Source: Raineya sp. (GTDB lineage: Bacteria > Bacteroidota > Bacteroidia > Cytophagales > Thermonemataceae). From it: DNA of 64,000 nt. Below the pieces are notes generated by a model, which had not been told where the DNA came from, did not search any database, and saw only the letters and a program-made list of their open reading frames with translations. Location: assembly GCA_025454915.1 (NCBI GenBank), contig JALONN010000010.1:76339-140338 (forward strand), read 5' to 3'. Every line of letters starts with the position of its first letter. The first letter of the stretch is position 1. This document shows, in pieces, positions 35,613 to 45,784 of this stretch. The position numbers and the translations under genes are program-made.

Positions 35613-36161
35613 ATGATTAAGAAGTTTGGTGATTGGAATAAAGTAGAAAGTTTAGTTCGCAACCTCGATACTATGCTGAAGAAAGCCAATCACCAAGCAC
35701 TTCAAAAAATCACAAAAGAGGCAGAAAAAAGAGTAATAGACCATTTGGATAATCAGGATTTATCTTGGGAACCGCTCTCCGCTTCTTATAAAAATGACAA
35801 GGTTAGAAAAGGTTTATCAAATGGTATACTGATAGCTAGCCAAGATTTCAGAAATGCAATTACAAGTATTATAACATCAGATACAGGCTTTGTAGGAATT
35901 CCAAAAGGCAAGAGAAATAGAGAAGGGGAGGAATTAGAAATCATTGCAGCAGTTCATGAGTTTGGTTCAGAGAAAAGAAATATCCCAAAAAGGCAACTTT
36001 GGGGACCAACATTAGAAGAAGTTTCGCTTTGGATAAGAAGTAATAATATTCCTGAGCAAGAAGTTGAAAAAGAATTCAAAAAAAGAGGATTAGAAGTAGG
36101 AAAGAGAGGGGGAGTATTTTACCGAAACAGTCAAGGTAATAAAGTTTACGTCAAAAGATAA
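35613..36161 (+). CDS. virion morphogenesis / tail completion protein
   Basis: 'LEIIAAVHEFGSEKRNIPKRQLWGPTLEE' typical of gpG/gp10-like completion proteins; ATG at 35613. Confidence 0.65.
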   Translation: MIKKFGDWNKVESLVRNLDTMLKKANHQALQKITKEAEKRVIDHLDNQDLSWEPLSASYKNDKVRKGLSNGILIASQDFRNAITSIITSDTGFVGIPKGKRNREGEELEIIAAVHEFGSEKRNIPKRQLWGPTLEEVSLWIRSNNIPEQEVEKEFKKRGLEVGKRGGVFYRNSQGNKVYVKR

Positions 36162-36787
36162 TGTTTTTCACACCAGCACAAATAGAGAGGGGAATTTTTG
36201 AGGCTATCAGATTAAAAGCTGTAGCAATGGGATTGTGGCCTGATGAAACAACAATGACAACAGCAGAAGAGCTAAAAACAGCATTAGATGCTATAAATAC
36301 TCCAATAGAAATAATAGGTATTGGGGACTACAGGGCAAGAGGGGAAAAACCTCTGAATTGTCTTTTAGTAGATTTTGATAGTGGAAATTCGGCAGAAGTT
36401 GGAGCAATAGGAGGCGTAAGATATGAGCTTCAAACATCTGGCAATACATATAAAAAAATAGGATTACCCACACAATCTGAAAACTTGAATTTTCAAATCA
36501 GGGTAATAGCCGAAAATACAGCCGGCAGAAGGCTTGCAGAATTAATACTAAGAGCTTCATTAAGAAGAAAAACATACCTAAAAGGGGTAAAAGATAATGG
36601 GTCTTATACTGATAATGGATTTTGGGTATTTGGAGGTAATTTCATAGACATCTCAAAAAACGAGTATGGAATTGAAAGAATGTTTACCTACACCGTTTCT
36701 AATGTGTTCTTAGAGCCTACTGAGGACTTGGGAGAAGTTGCAGCAACCCAAGAAATCACAATTGATACTGAAATAAATCTCAACTAA
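36161..36787 (+). CDS. tail terminator-like protein
   Basis: 208 aa between completion protein and sheath. Confidence 0.5.
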   Translation: MFFTPAQIERGIFEAIRLKAVAMGLWPDETTMTTAEELKTALDAINTPIEIIGIGDYRARGEKPLNCLLVDFDSGNSAEVGAIGGVRYELQTSGNTYKKIGLPTQSENLNFQIRVIAENTAGRRLAELILRASLRRKTYLKGVKDNGSYTDNGFWVFGGNFIDISKNEYGIERMFTYTVSNVFLEPTEDLGEVAATQEITIDTEINLN

Positions 36788-36794
36788 TATAATT

Positions 36795-38333
36795 ATGGCA
36801 TCACCATCAGCAAATACAATCATTACAGATAGCTCTACACTTAATCCATCAGGCTTAAAAGGAGTTGCTTGTGTGCAAGGTATTACAACCAAGGGACCTA
36901 TTGGGAAGTCTATTTTGATAAAAAACTGGAGAGAATTTCAACAGTATTTTGGTGGGTATCATCCAACAAGTTTATTCCCTCTCTATTGCCAAAGAGCATT
37001 GGATAAAGGGGCTAAATTGTATGTCACGAGAGCAGCCCATTATGAGGATATTGATGATATAGAATCATGGACGGGTACACTTGCTTCAGTTTCTTTGGGT
37101 GGAAGTATTAATGCAAGAGCATTATATCCTGGTGTGGGATATAATGGTATAACTGTTACGGTAGCTGATGGTGGCACCAGTTTATTTTGTACTATCACAG
37201 TAAAAGCTTCTGGCATGGAAGATCAGGTTCTTTTGAACGTAAAAAGAACTGTTACACAAACAGAATTAGATGCCATCAGTCAGCAATTTAAAGATAAGTA
37301 TAGAGATAAAGCTCTTATATCTTTCAAGGCTACTTTTGCAACTCCTACCACTACTGTGTCTTTTACAAATTCTGCAAATAATGCTCTTACTTCAGGTGCT
37401 CAGGATGTTTCAGAAATTGTTGCTGATGATTACAATGGTTCAAGCGTTGCAAAAAATGGTTGGTACGCTTTTGATGAAATAATTGATAGTGATGTAATCT
37501 ATAATTTTGATGCTCCTATTCCAGAAGTAGATGCAGGCTTAGCAGCATACTGTATATCTAGGGCTGATATGCGTTTTGCTATTCGTCCTCCTGTTGGATT
37601 GAATGCAAATGGTTGGGAAGATTATCGTATGGGTACAGGTGCTTACTCACATACTCCAATTGACACATGGCAAGGAAAATTGATTGCTGGGGATATTAAA
37701 GTTTATTACCAAGACATTGAAACTACAATTTCTGCTATTGCAGATGTGTGTGCTTTAGAAATGAAGAAAAGCTTCAAGTGGTTTTCTACTGCTGGTCCAA
37801 ACAGAGGGAAACTAACCAGTGATGTAATTGGTACACCTTATAATTTATTGTCAGCAGCTCTCAAGGGAGATTATGATAATGTATATCCTAAAGGTGTAAA
37901 TGCTGTAGGTAAACATGTCAGTTTCGGGATGGTGTTCTGGGGTAGTAGATCACTATTATTAGACCAAACAAAAGTCTTAAAATTTGATAACGTTGCTGAT
38001 TTATCTCTGTACATCAAAAAAGAGCTAGATAAAATCGTTTCAAAATACACTTTTGAGCCAAATGACTTGATAATGATTGGACAAATCTATAATGAAGTCA
38101 AGCCATTTGTAGAGTCTTTGGAAACACAAAGAGCTATCCACCCTGGTAAATGGGAATGGATTGGAGACCAAAATGTATCTGATGTGGCTGATGTAGATTA
38201 TAATACTCCTGAGGATATTCAAGAGGGTAAATACAAAGCAAAACTAAGATTTGCTCCAATTGTAGCAAATGAAATTATAGAGATAGAAGCATCTAATAGT
38301 GATTTAGGTTCATTTACTACAACTATTCTATAA
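36795..38333 (+). CDS. contractile tail sheath protein
   Basis: 'GLKGVACVQGITTKGPIGKSILIKNWREFQQYFGGYHP...YCQRALDKGAKLYVTRAAHY'. Confidence 0.9.
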   Translation: MASPSANTIITDSSTLNPSGLKGVACVQGITTKGPIGKSILIKNWREFQQYFGGYHPTSLFPLYCQRALDKGAKLYVTRAAHYEDIDDIESWTGTLASVSLGGSINARALYPGVGYNGITVTVADGGTSLFCTITVKASGMEDQVLLNVKRTVTQTELDAISQQFKDKYRDKALISFKATFATPTTTVSFTNSANNALTSGAQDVSEIVADDYNGSSVAKNGWYAFDEIIDSDVIYNFDAPIPEVDAGLAAYCISRADMRFAIRPPVGLNANGWEDYRMGTGAYSHTPIDTWQGKLIAGDIKVYYQDIETTISAIADVCALEMKKSFKWFSTAGPNRGKLTSDVIGTPYNLLSAALKGDYDNVYPKGVNAVGKHVSFGMVFWGSRSLLLDQTKVLKFDNVADLSLYIKKELDKIVSKYTFEPNDLIMIGQIYNEVKPFVESLETQRAIHPGKWEWIGDQNVSDVADVDYNTPEDIQEGKYKAKLRFAPIVANEIIEIEASNSDLGSFTTTIL

Positions 38334-38376
38334 TTTTTCTTCAATAAGTAAGGTAAAACTTTAAAATATCACAGAG

Positions 38377-38847
38377 ATGCAAGGTAATCCATTAAATACA
38401 TTTCAATTCAAACTATTGATATTTGGATTGAATCCACTTTCTGAAATAGAAGTGCAAAAAGTAAAGACTCCTACCAAAGAGATTTCAGAAATAGAAGTTG
38501 GAGCAGGAACGGAAACTCTTAAATATCCGGGCAAGATTAAGGTAGGTGATTTGGAAATAGAAAAACTAAAGGTTAGTGTTGTGGGAGCTATTGACCCGAT
38601 TTACCAATGGTTTAATGATGCTCAGAATTATGGATTTGGTTCAAAAAGTCCATTATCTTATAGAAAGCAAGGTCAGTTATGGCTATTAGCTGCTGACATG
38701 GTTACGAAATTACAGGTTTGGGAAATAAAAGAAATCTGGCCTAAAAAAATAGAAGGCTCTGATTTAGACCTCAAAGCAAATGAGTTGTATATTGATAAGG
38801 TTACATTTTCGGTGAGAAGATTTGAGCCTGTCATTATAAACGCTTAA
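38377..38847 (+). CDS. tail tube protein
   Basis: 156 aa directly downstream of sheath, 'TFQFKLLIFGLNPLSEIEVQKV'. Confidence 0.75.
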   Translation: MQGNPLNTFQFKLLIFGLNPLSEIEVQKVKTPTKEISEIEVGAGTETLKYPGKIKVGDLEIEKLKVSVVGAIDPIYQWFNDAQNYGFGSKSPLSYRKQGQLWLLAADMVTKLQVWEIKEIWPKKIEGSDLDLKANELYIDKVTFSVRRFEPVIINA

Positions 38848-38896
38848 CTTAGCACCTTTGTAGCCCTAAAAGGTTATGAATAATTAAAATTGTCAC

Positions 38897-38928
38897 AAAA
38901 GGCTGTAGGTAATAACCACAGCCTTTTT
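38897..38928. terminator. bidirectional terminator
   Basis: AAAAGGCTGTAGGTAATAACCACAGCCTTTTT between convergent tube and tape measure genes. Confidence 0.75.
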
Positions 38929-38931
38929 ATT

Positions 38932-41136
38932 TTATCCATCTCTTCTTCTTTGGTTGTTTTCATTTTTCTTATTGACAATTTTTGTGATTTCTTCATCTCC
39001 AAATACAAATGTGAATTTTTGTTCTTGTTGTTGTTGCTCTGGAGTATTGACAGTAACATTTGTATTGCCTCCTGCCATTTGTTGGGCTTTTTGTTTAGCC
39101 ATTTGCTGAGCCATTTCATTGAGATTAAACATACCTCCCATTTGAGTAGTTTGCCCTTGTGGTGTTATGCCTGCAAACATTGCTCCTGCCATACCACTTC
39201 CTGCATTGGGACCAGTGCTAATTCCTGCCGCCTCAAAAATCATATCCATACCAGGTATCTCTAAGATTTTAGAAAGAAACCATCCCTTAAATGATTCCCA
39301 AGCTCCCAAAATTCCATTTTTAATATTTTCTACCATCTCCATACCCCAATTCACAAACCTTGAGGGCAGAGCAAAAAACCATTCAGTAAATTGATTGAAT
39401 TTGATAGCTAAGTAATTTGTAAATGATCCCCACAAATCGGAAACCCATTGTGTAATAGCTCCCCAATTCGTAAACGCCATGTAAACGCCATAAATCAAAC
39501 CTATGATTAATAAGAAAGGCCATGTAGCAGCTATTACTGCTGATGCCAAAGCCCACATTTTAATAATCAAAGCCCCCACAGCAATCACCATAACCCCTGT
39601 TAAAAATCCTGCCAAAACTTGACCAGCTGCTCTCCATTCATTTATTGAAGAGGTTGTTTTATTCAGCCAAGGCACCCATTCAAAAATAACATTCAATAGT
39701 GGTCTGATAGCTGATTTAATGACATTGAATACACTTGAAACAACATTGCCTATGGCTTTAAATATTGTGGCAAAGGCTGAGAACATTCCTGAAAACATTT
39801 CTTTTATCCTGATAATCCAAGTTGACAAATTGACAACTAAATCCAATATACCTAATTCAGCAAGCCTATTCTCCATCCCTCCCAAATTAAAGCTATTACC
39901 ATCCCAAGAGTTCCATACTGTAATGAGACTTTGCACCACGCCTCCCAATCTTTGCATAAATAGCAATAACCCACTGCCTTTTGAAGCCGTTCCATTTGCA
40001 TACTCATTAAAACTACTCAATGCATTCTTAATGAGCATAAACACACCAAAAATAGCAACACCAATAGCTATGTAGGGTAAAAAAGGTATCATAGCCTGCC
40101 AAGCACTCAGAGCTAACATCTTCAATCCTCCTGTAAGACCATTGACAGCAAACGCATTGGCAATAGCTGTTTTACCCATACTCATGAAGGTATTGGATAG
40201 AGATAAAGACATAAACCTTGCCCCAGCCATTGTAATCGTGAGAGCTCCAAGAACTGTTAATAACAAACCTAAGCCCATAGTAGCCACAAACAACACTTTG
40301 CCAAGAGGTGTTTTAGCAAACTCAGCAGCCGCTTGAGCAAAGTTAATGAAGAATCTAACACCTTGTTTCAAGTAAGGTAATAGGATATTTCCAAACTCCT
40401 GCTTTACAAAAGTTAAGTTATCTTTAAAGGTAGATACTAAACCATTATAAGTTCCTGACTGAGCCTCCATCATATTATAGAATTTGCCACCCTCAGAGGT
40501 CATGTTTCTAAATGCCTCTTCTACTTGTGCAAAAGGTATTTTCAAGCCTCTTGTGCTTGTTAAATCTTTCACAGTTCTTCCTGTTACTCTCGATAACTCC
40601 TCCCAAATGGGGATACCTCTATTTGCAAACTGACGAATATCTATAAGTCCTGCATAACCAGCAGTCCTAACAGTACCATACAAATATGATAATTGTCCCA
40701 AAGGGATATTCAAACCAGAAGCAACATCACCAAGCGTTCTCATGGTTGGGATAAGCTCCTGTTGAGCAAACCCATAAGCCAAGAGTTGTTTTGTGGCTCT
40801 CGTAATCTCTGGGGTTTCGTAGGGAGTAGCTGCTGCAAATGCTTGAATATCTTTAATCATAGCCCTTGCCTTCCCAGCATCCCCAAGCATCGTTCTGAAT
40901 GCCATTTGTTGTTGCTCCAATTCTGCTGCTGCTGTGATGGATGAGCCTGCACTAGATAGAAGGGTAGTACCTGCTCTCAGTAATGCAAATCCACTATTCA
41001 TAGAGTTCATCATTATATCAAACTGCTTTTCTGCGTGCTTAGAAGAGCCTGTAAGATTAGAAAGTGAACGTTCTATTTGAGAAGCTTCAGCAGAAAACTG
41101 ATTCTTTAACTCGAAAATAAGACCAAAACCCAACAT
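38932..41136 (-). CDS. tail tape measure protein
   Basis: 734 aa, 'AELEQQQMAFRTMLGDAGKARAMIKDIQAFAAATPYETPEITRATKQLLAYGF' plus many hydrophobic stretches. Confidence 0.85.
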   Translation of the reverse strand: MLGFGLIFELKNQFSAEASQIERSLSNLTGSSKHAEKQFDIMMNSMNSGFALLRAGTTLLSSAGSSITAAAELEQQQMAFRTMLGDAGKARAMIKDIQAFAAATPYETPEITRATKQLLAYGFAQQELIPTMRTLGDVASGLNIPLGQLSYLYGTVRTAGYAGLIDIRQFANRGIPIWEELSRVTGRTVKDLTSTRGLKIPFAQVEEAFRNMTSEGGKFYNMMEAQSGTYNGLVSTFKDNLTFVKQEFGNILLPYLKQGVRFFINFAQAAAEFAKTPLGKVLFVATMGLGLLLTVLGALTITMAGARFMSLSLSNTFMSMGKTAIANAFAVNGLTGGLKMLALSAWQAMIPFLPYIAIGVAIFGVFMLIKNALSSFNEYANGTASKGSGLLLFMQRLGGVVQSLITVWNSWDGNSFNLGGMENRLAELGILDLVVNLSTWIIRIKEMFSGMFSAFATIFKAIGNVVSSVFNVIKSAIRPLLNVIFEWVPWLNKTTSSINEWRAAGQVLAGFLTGVMVIAVGALIIKMWALASAVIAATWPFLLIIGLIYGVYMAFTNWGAITQWVSDLWGSFTNYLAIKFNQFTEWFFALPSRFVNWGMEMVENIKNGILGAWESFKGWFLSKILEIPGMDMIFEAAGISTGPNAGSGMAGAMFAGITPQGQTTQMGGMFNLNEMAQQMAKQKAQQMAGGNTNVTVNTPEQQQQEQKFTFVFGDEEITKIVNKKNENNQRRRDG

Positions 41137-41185
41137 AAATTTTATATTTCACTAAAAATATTATAAATTTACTAAAAATATTTTA

Positions 41186-42454
41186 ATGAAATCTCCTTTT
41201 TACGAAATATTCTTGGTTGTAGGTGAGCAGAATAAAAATATCACTGATTATGTAGAGAGCTTTGATTATGAAGACTGTCTCAATGAAGATGATATGCTGA
41301 CTTTATCTATTAAATCAAAATCATTTGATTTTTTAGAGAATAAAGATATTGTAGTGGGAGGAATCATTCTATTTCAATACGGCTACATTCAAGGGCTTAC
41401 GTCTGCTCTTAGAAAAGCAAGAATTACAGATATTGATACAAATTATGGGGATATTGTGAGTGTTACAGTCAAGGCTTATGATTTAGGTACTGTGATGAAG
41501 AAAACAACTGAGCAAACTGTTTGGAAGAATAAAAAAGCATCAGATATAGCTACTGAAATAGCCAAAAAATATGGATTAAATCCAAAAGTAGAGGCAACTC
41601 AAAGGGTTTATCCATCATTACCCCAAGGCAATAAAACAGACTTTCAATTTTTAAAATACTTAGCTTCAGTAGAAGAAAATGGTTCATATCGATTCTTCAT
41701 TAAAGATGGAGATTTGATATTTAATAAGTTGGATTTAAAGAAGGATGCTAAAAGACTTTATATTTATCGTGATAATTCCACTGGGGCATCTGTGATTAGC
41801 TTTAAACCATCTTTAAGAGAAAGTTCACAAAGTAGTAAAGCGAATGAATTAAAAACAGTGGGTTTTGACCCAACAAAACAAAAAACGGTTGCTTCAGTAG
41901 TAAATGATGCCACCTCAAAAGATGATATTAGGCTTGGCAATAGTAGCATTAATATGTATGATGCAAATGGGAATGTTTTGGCAGGCAATTTAAAAGATGG
42001 GACTAAAGTATTACAGGGAAAAGCTGTTGGGGGGCAAAACAGTTCAAATATTATTTCTACTCCTGAAATGTCTTTGGGAAGTGTTTCTGATATAGCCAAT
42101 TCAAAGAAGAAAGCAAATACTCAAAAAACATTAGTAGGAACACTCACAATAGAAGGAGACCCTACACTCAGTAGTGATGAAATCATTACAATGGGGGGTG
42201 TTGCTAAGATACATTCAGGCAATTGGTATATTGAGAAGATAAAGCATACTATTAATAGCAATGGCTACACAACAGTATTAGAACTATCTAAGAATGCAAT
42301 CAATGCTAAGAATTCAGACATTCAAAATAATACTGGTGGGGTTGTTTCTGGGCTTGGAAGTGGTGTTCAGAAGAATGATAGTGTTGGAGGACTTGTGGCA
42401 AGCAAAACAAAAGAAATACCTCGTTATGATGCAAATGGTAATCGATTAAACTAA
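41186..42454 (+). CDS. gpD-like late control/baseplate hub protein
   Basis: 'NITDYVESFDYEDCLNEDDMLTLSIKS...KASDIATEIAKKYGLNP...DFQFLKYLASVEENGSYRFFIKDGDLIF'. Confidence 0.75.
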   Translation: MKSPFYEIFLVVGEQNKNITDYVESFDYEDCLNEDDMLTLSIKSKSFDFLENKDIVVGGIILFQYGYIQGLTSALRKARITDIDTNYGDIVSVTVKAYDLGTVMKKTTEQTVWKNKKASDIATEIAKKYGLNPKVEATQRVYPSLPQGNKTDFQFLKYLASVEENGSYRFFIKDGDLIFNKLDLKKDAKRLYIYRDNSTGASVISFKPSLRESSQSSKANELKTVGFDPTKQKTVASVVNDATSKDDIRLGNSSINMYDANGNVLAGNLKDGTKVLQGKAVGGQNSSNIISTPEMSLGSVSDIANSKKKANTQKTLVGTLTIEGDPTLSSDEIITMGGVAKIHSGNWYIEKIKHTINSNGYTTVLELSKNAINAKNSDIQNNTGGVVSGLGSGVQKNDSVGGLVASKTKEIPRYDANGNRLN

Positions 42455-42768
42455 TGGAACTACATAAAGATAACCCTTATTCAGAAAATGGTAAAATAGT
42501 TGTTTTTGATGATGGAACAACTGAATTAGATAGACCTCAGGTTTCTTTACCAAGCAATGTGCCTTTTTACTCCTACTTAGTAAAAGAAGGAGAATATTTG
42601 GATCAGATTTGCAAAAAATATTATGATGGGAAAGCAGACTATCCAGAATGGTATAGTCTAATAGTAGCCGATATTAATAATATTGACTTACCATTAGACC
42701 AAAGTTCTTATGTAGGAAAAACAATTAAGATTCCTTTTTTCCAATATCTTGAATTTTTAAATACTTAG
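42454..42768 (+). CDS. LysM/tail protein X-like
   Basis: 'FYSYLVKEGEYLDQICKKYYDGKADYPEWYSLIVADINN...GKTIKIP'. Confidence 0.65.
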   Translation: MELHKDNPYSENGKIVVFDDGTTELDRPQVSLPSNVPFYSYLVKEGEYLDQICKKYYDGKADYPEWYSLIVADINNIDLPLDQSSYVGKTIKIPFFQYLEFLNT

Positions 42769-43069
42769 TATATTTTTCTTGAGCCTGAAGAGCTTGAGGA
42801 CTTCTGATAATTAGCTCCTTTTGCTCAAGTTTAGAGAGGTACATAAGTAATGAAATCTCAGTGATTCCAACATCTTTGGCAATCACTTTTTTTGCCTCCA
42901 TACACCAACCTTTTACAGTTTTCTCTTGCGTTTGGTACTGATAAATGATATTCAAGATAGCAGCCTCATAGATATTTATCTCAAGCTCTTTCATGGCTTT
43001 GGTGCTAACTTGAATATCTAAAATTTCGTAAGATGCTTCTTTTACTGGTCTTCCTGCTTTTTTACCCAT
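42725..43069 (-). CDS. winged-helix-like DNA-binding protein
   Basis: 114 aa, 'VIAKDVGITEISLLMYLSKLEQKELI'. Confidence 0.5.
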   Translation of the reverse strand: MGKKAGRPVKEASYEILDIQVSTKAMKELEINIYEAAILNIIYQYQTQEKTVKGWCMEAKKVIAKDVGITEISLLMYLSKLEQKELIIRSPQALQAQEKYTKYLKIQDIGKKES

Positions 43070-43144
43070 AATATTTTAAATATTAGTATTAGTATTTAGG
43101 CAAAAATATAAAAAAATAATAATAATAAAATTTTTATATTAAAA

Positions 43145-44047
43145 TTATAAAGCAGAGAATGGAGGGATGTTGTCTATTGCTTCTAAAATAAGGCTTTTCT
43201 GAGTATCAAATTTTTTGCCTTTGAAGTGTTTTACTAGATACTCAATGAACTCTTTGAATACTCTGATTCTTGCATTATCAAGGGATATTACGAAAAAGTA
43301 GTTATTATCTATGTGGCATTTCTTCTGATATTTTTCTGCAAAAACAGCATACTTATCTGGCATATCAGCAATATCTACTTGCGTAATAGCTTTGAAGACC
43401 TTTTTACGTTCTTCTAATAATATTTTCCACTTTGTTTCTACAGGTATTTCATAGAGATTATTATCTGTAATGTATTTAGATAGAGATGTTACTACATTTC
43501 TAGTATATAAGTTAGGTACAAAATATTCACACTCAATTTTGTCTTGGACACATTTAAGGCAATATTCGAACAATTCTTTGAGAAATTTTATTCTATTTTG
43601 TTCCCTTAAAATATCCTCCTGTTTTTCTTTTTCTTTTTCTTGTTCCTTCCAAAGTTTTTGAGTGACTTCTGATTTATATTTTTTGTACGAAGCAATAGCT
43701 TTGATAATACCAGGTATAGATAAGAACTCCATCGTTGGAGTAACATCATTTTCAACATCTCCACAGATAGCAAGTTCTATTGCAGTTTCAACCTCCTTTG
43801 TAGTAAAATTATAGGCTTTTGATAATAGTTGAAGCTCTAAAGCTTCTTCAAAAAATTGTCTTTCTTGTGGATTTTGAAGCATTTTATTGTGACCTAAAAG
43901 CAGTAATGTTTTGCTTACAAGTTTATTAGAAAACATAGCCATTTCTGGCTTTGATAGCTCCTTTATGGTTTTTGCATCTGAAGCATGTACAATGCTTAGC
44001 TGAAATGGATTAAGCCCCGATGTTTGTCGATATACTACCAGATTCAT
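43145..44047 (-). CDS. phage replication-module protein
   Basis: 300 aa, overlaps next replication-like gene. Confidence 0.45.
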   Translation of the reverse strand: MNLVVYRQTSGLNPFQLSIVHASDAKTIKELSKPEMAMFSNKLVSKTLLLLGHNKMLQNPQERQFFEEALELQLLSKAYNFTTKEVETAIELAICGDVENDVTPTMEFLSIPGIIKAIASYKKYKSEVTQKLWKEQEKEKEKQEDILREQNRIKFLKELFEYCLKCVQDKIECEYFVPNLYTRNVVTSLSKYITDNNLYEIPVETKWKILLEERKKVFKAITQVDIADMPDKYAVFAEKYQKKCHIDNNYFFVISLDNARIRVFKEFIEYLVKHFKGKKFDTQKSLILEAIDNIPPFSAL

Positions 44048-44759
44048 CTTGATTAATTTTTTTTAGTTTTTCCTGTAATACTTGATTCCCTACCATGAAT
44101 GTATTTGAAATGCCTCCAGAATTCTGATTCTGAAATAGTGTTGTTTTCATTTTTGGCTTACCATTATTCACATCTCCATCAATCCAAACCTTACAGGTTA
44201 GTAGCCAATTGCTCTTTTTATATTTATTTGCTGTACTACCTTTAGGCCAGTCCATGAGCCTGCCATAATAATATTGTATATCGTATTGGGAATATGAAGG
44301 GTATTTTTCAATAAATTCTTTTTCAAAGAGAACATTATTATCATAATAAGGGGTATCCCTAAAGAGAATTTCATTATTTATCTTCTCTACCTTCTCTTTG
44401 ACTTTTTTAGCTTTAGGCTCTGGTTTTGCAGTATCTTCTTGGATTTCTTCAACCACTACAGCATCATGAACTTTCACAAGCTCCCAAACAGTTATTTTAG
44501 TTGCGTATGGGAATGCCTCCAAATCTATGTATTTGATTTCTTGTAAATATTTCAAAAATCTATTTACATCTGTTTTACTCCAACGCCATTCTAATGCTAA
44601 TTGTCCTAGTGTAAATGCAGCCTGAGAGTTATCACATTCTATAACATGATAACCAAACCTACTCGATTTACCACACTTAGAAAGCAAACTCAAAAGAGCC
44701 TCAGCTTTTGAGTATTTACCATCTACTAAAGACAATATTTTATTTACATCTATTTCCAT
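44010..44759 (-). CDS. putative replication initiator (winged helix/DnaD-like)
   Basis: 'FTLGQLALEWRWSKTDVNRFLKYLQEIKYIDLEAFPYATKITVWELV'. Confidence 0.5.
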   Translation of the reverse strand: MEIDVNKILSLVDGKYSKAEALLSLLSKCGKSSRFGYHVIECDNSQAAFTLGQLALEWRWSKTDVNRFLKYLQEIKYIDLEAFPYATKITVWELVKVHDAVVVEEIQEDTAKPEPKAKKVKEKVEKINNEILFRDTPYYDNNVLFEKEFIEKYPSYSQYDIQYYYGRLMDWPKGSTANKYKKSNWLLTCKVWIDGDVNNGKPKMKTTLFQNQNSGGISNTFMVGNQVLQEKLKKINQDESGSISTNIGA

Positions 44760-44977
44760 TATTGGATAATGAATAATTTTTCTTTTAAAAATGTCTCAAT
44801 TTTTTGCTTTGCATCAGGAATTCCAAAGACTTTTCCGACGAAGAATACACAATTAGGAGCATCTTTTACGATTATAAAGGCTTCTAGTGACACATCTTCA
44901 GTATTTTCAATGATTGCAGCATCAAAATAGTTGTTAATGCTGGCTTTTTGGCAGTCTCCATTTTGCTCAAATATCAT
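44759..44977 (-). CDS. hypothetical phage protein
   Basis: 72 aa, overlapping starts/stops in early-left operon. Confidence 0.45.
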   Translation of the reverse strand: MIFEQNGDCQKASINNYFDAAIIENTEDVSLEAFIIVKDAPNCVFFVGKVFGIPDAKQKIETFLKEKLFIIQ

Positions 44978-45282
44978 ATGTGTATCGGTTTTAGCTTATC
45001 TTCCCAGTCTTTGGGTCTATTAAAGTATCTGTAATTCAAATTTTTGTTATAAACCTGCTGTAAATCGTAGGAATTATATCCTTTATCATTATATTCCACA
45101 GCCATCATTTTTACAAGCCTCCTAAGTGTAGTATTACTGCACTGAAGGTATTTGCAGGCTTCTGCTGACTTCAAATAAGGTTTCTTTTGCAAGACTTTCT
45201 CTTGCATCTCCAGAATTTGCAAAAGCATACTCTCTAGTTTGGGGATTTTGGCAATGTATACTGCCATTTCGTCAAGAGTCAT
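44974..45282 (-). CDS. MerR/excisionase-type helix-turn-helix protein
   Basis: 'LKSAEACKYLQCSNTTLRRLVKMMAVEYNDKGYNSYDLQQVY'. Confidence 0.6.
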   Translation of the reverse strand: MTLDEMAVYIAKIPKLESMLLQILEMQEKVLQKKPYLKSAEACKYLQCSNTTLRRLVKMMAVEYNDKGYNSYDLQQVYNKNLNYRYFNRPKDWEDKLKPIHI

Positions 45283-45363
45283 ATCTGTGTTTTTAGTAAT
45301 TAATATTCTTTAATTGATTAATTTATCTTAATCAATATTTCAAAAAAATTTATGATTTCTTAA

Positions 45364-45615
45364 TTAAATTTCTTGAGTTTGAAGTTCTTGTTGATATTCT
45401 TGGATAACTTTTTTAAAAAGTTCAAGAATTTTCCAATTCACACACCTGCCTTGCTTGACATTATAAATTAATGTCTTACAAACTGTATTATCTGTCTTAA
45501 TAACCCTTTCAGCATAAAAAGGAGGCAGTTTTGGGGTTATTTTTTTTAATTCTTTAGCGAATTTTTCCATGTCCTCAGGCGAAGACACTTTATCTGTATT
45601 TTTTAAGATTGGCAT
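45364..45615 (-). CDS. Cro-like small regulator
   Basis: 83 aa divergent from CI-like gene, 'NTVCKTLIYNVKQGRCVNWKILELFKKVIQEY'. Confidence 0.45.
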   Translation of the reverse strand: MPILKNTDKVSSPEDMEKFAKELKKITPKLPPFYAERVIKTDNTVCKTLIYNVKQGRCVNWKILELFKKVIQEYQQELQTQEI

Positions 45616-45701
45616 AATTTTTAACGCTATTGGAAAAATTAATCAAGAAAAGTTATCAAATTTCTATTCTTATTATTAATATTAGTATTCATACAGTAAA
45701 T

Positions 45702-45749
45702 ATAATTAAGATTTCTTTAATAAAAAAATAAATAATTAAGATTTTTTAA
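45702..45749. promoter_or_regulatory. candidate repressor operators (ATAATTAAGATTTyTTTAA x2)
   Basis: Two near-identical copies 30 bp apart between divergent Cro-like and CI-like genes. Confidence 0.45.
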
Positions 45750-45784
45750 AACACAATTACAAAACAACTAAAACTCAAACAATT

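Noticed and set aside
38890-40944. Plus-strand ORFs opposite the tape measure gene
   Set aside because: Antisense shadows of a long, confidently coding minus-strand gene
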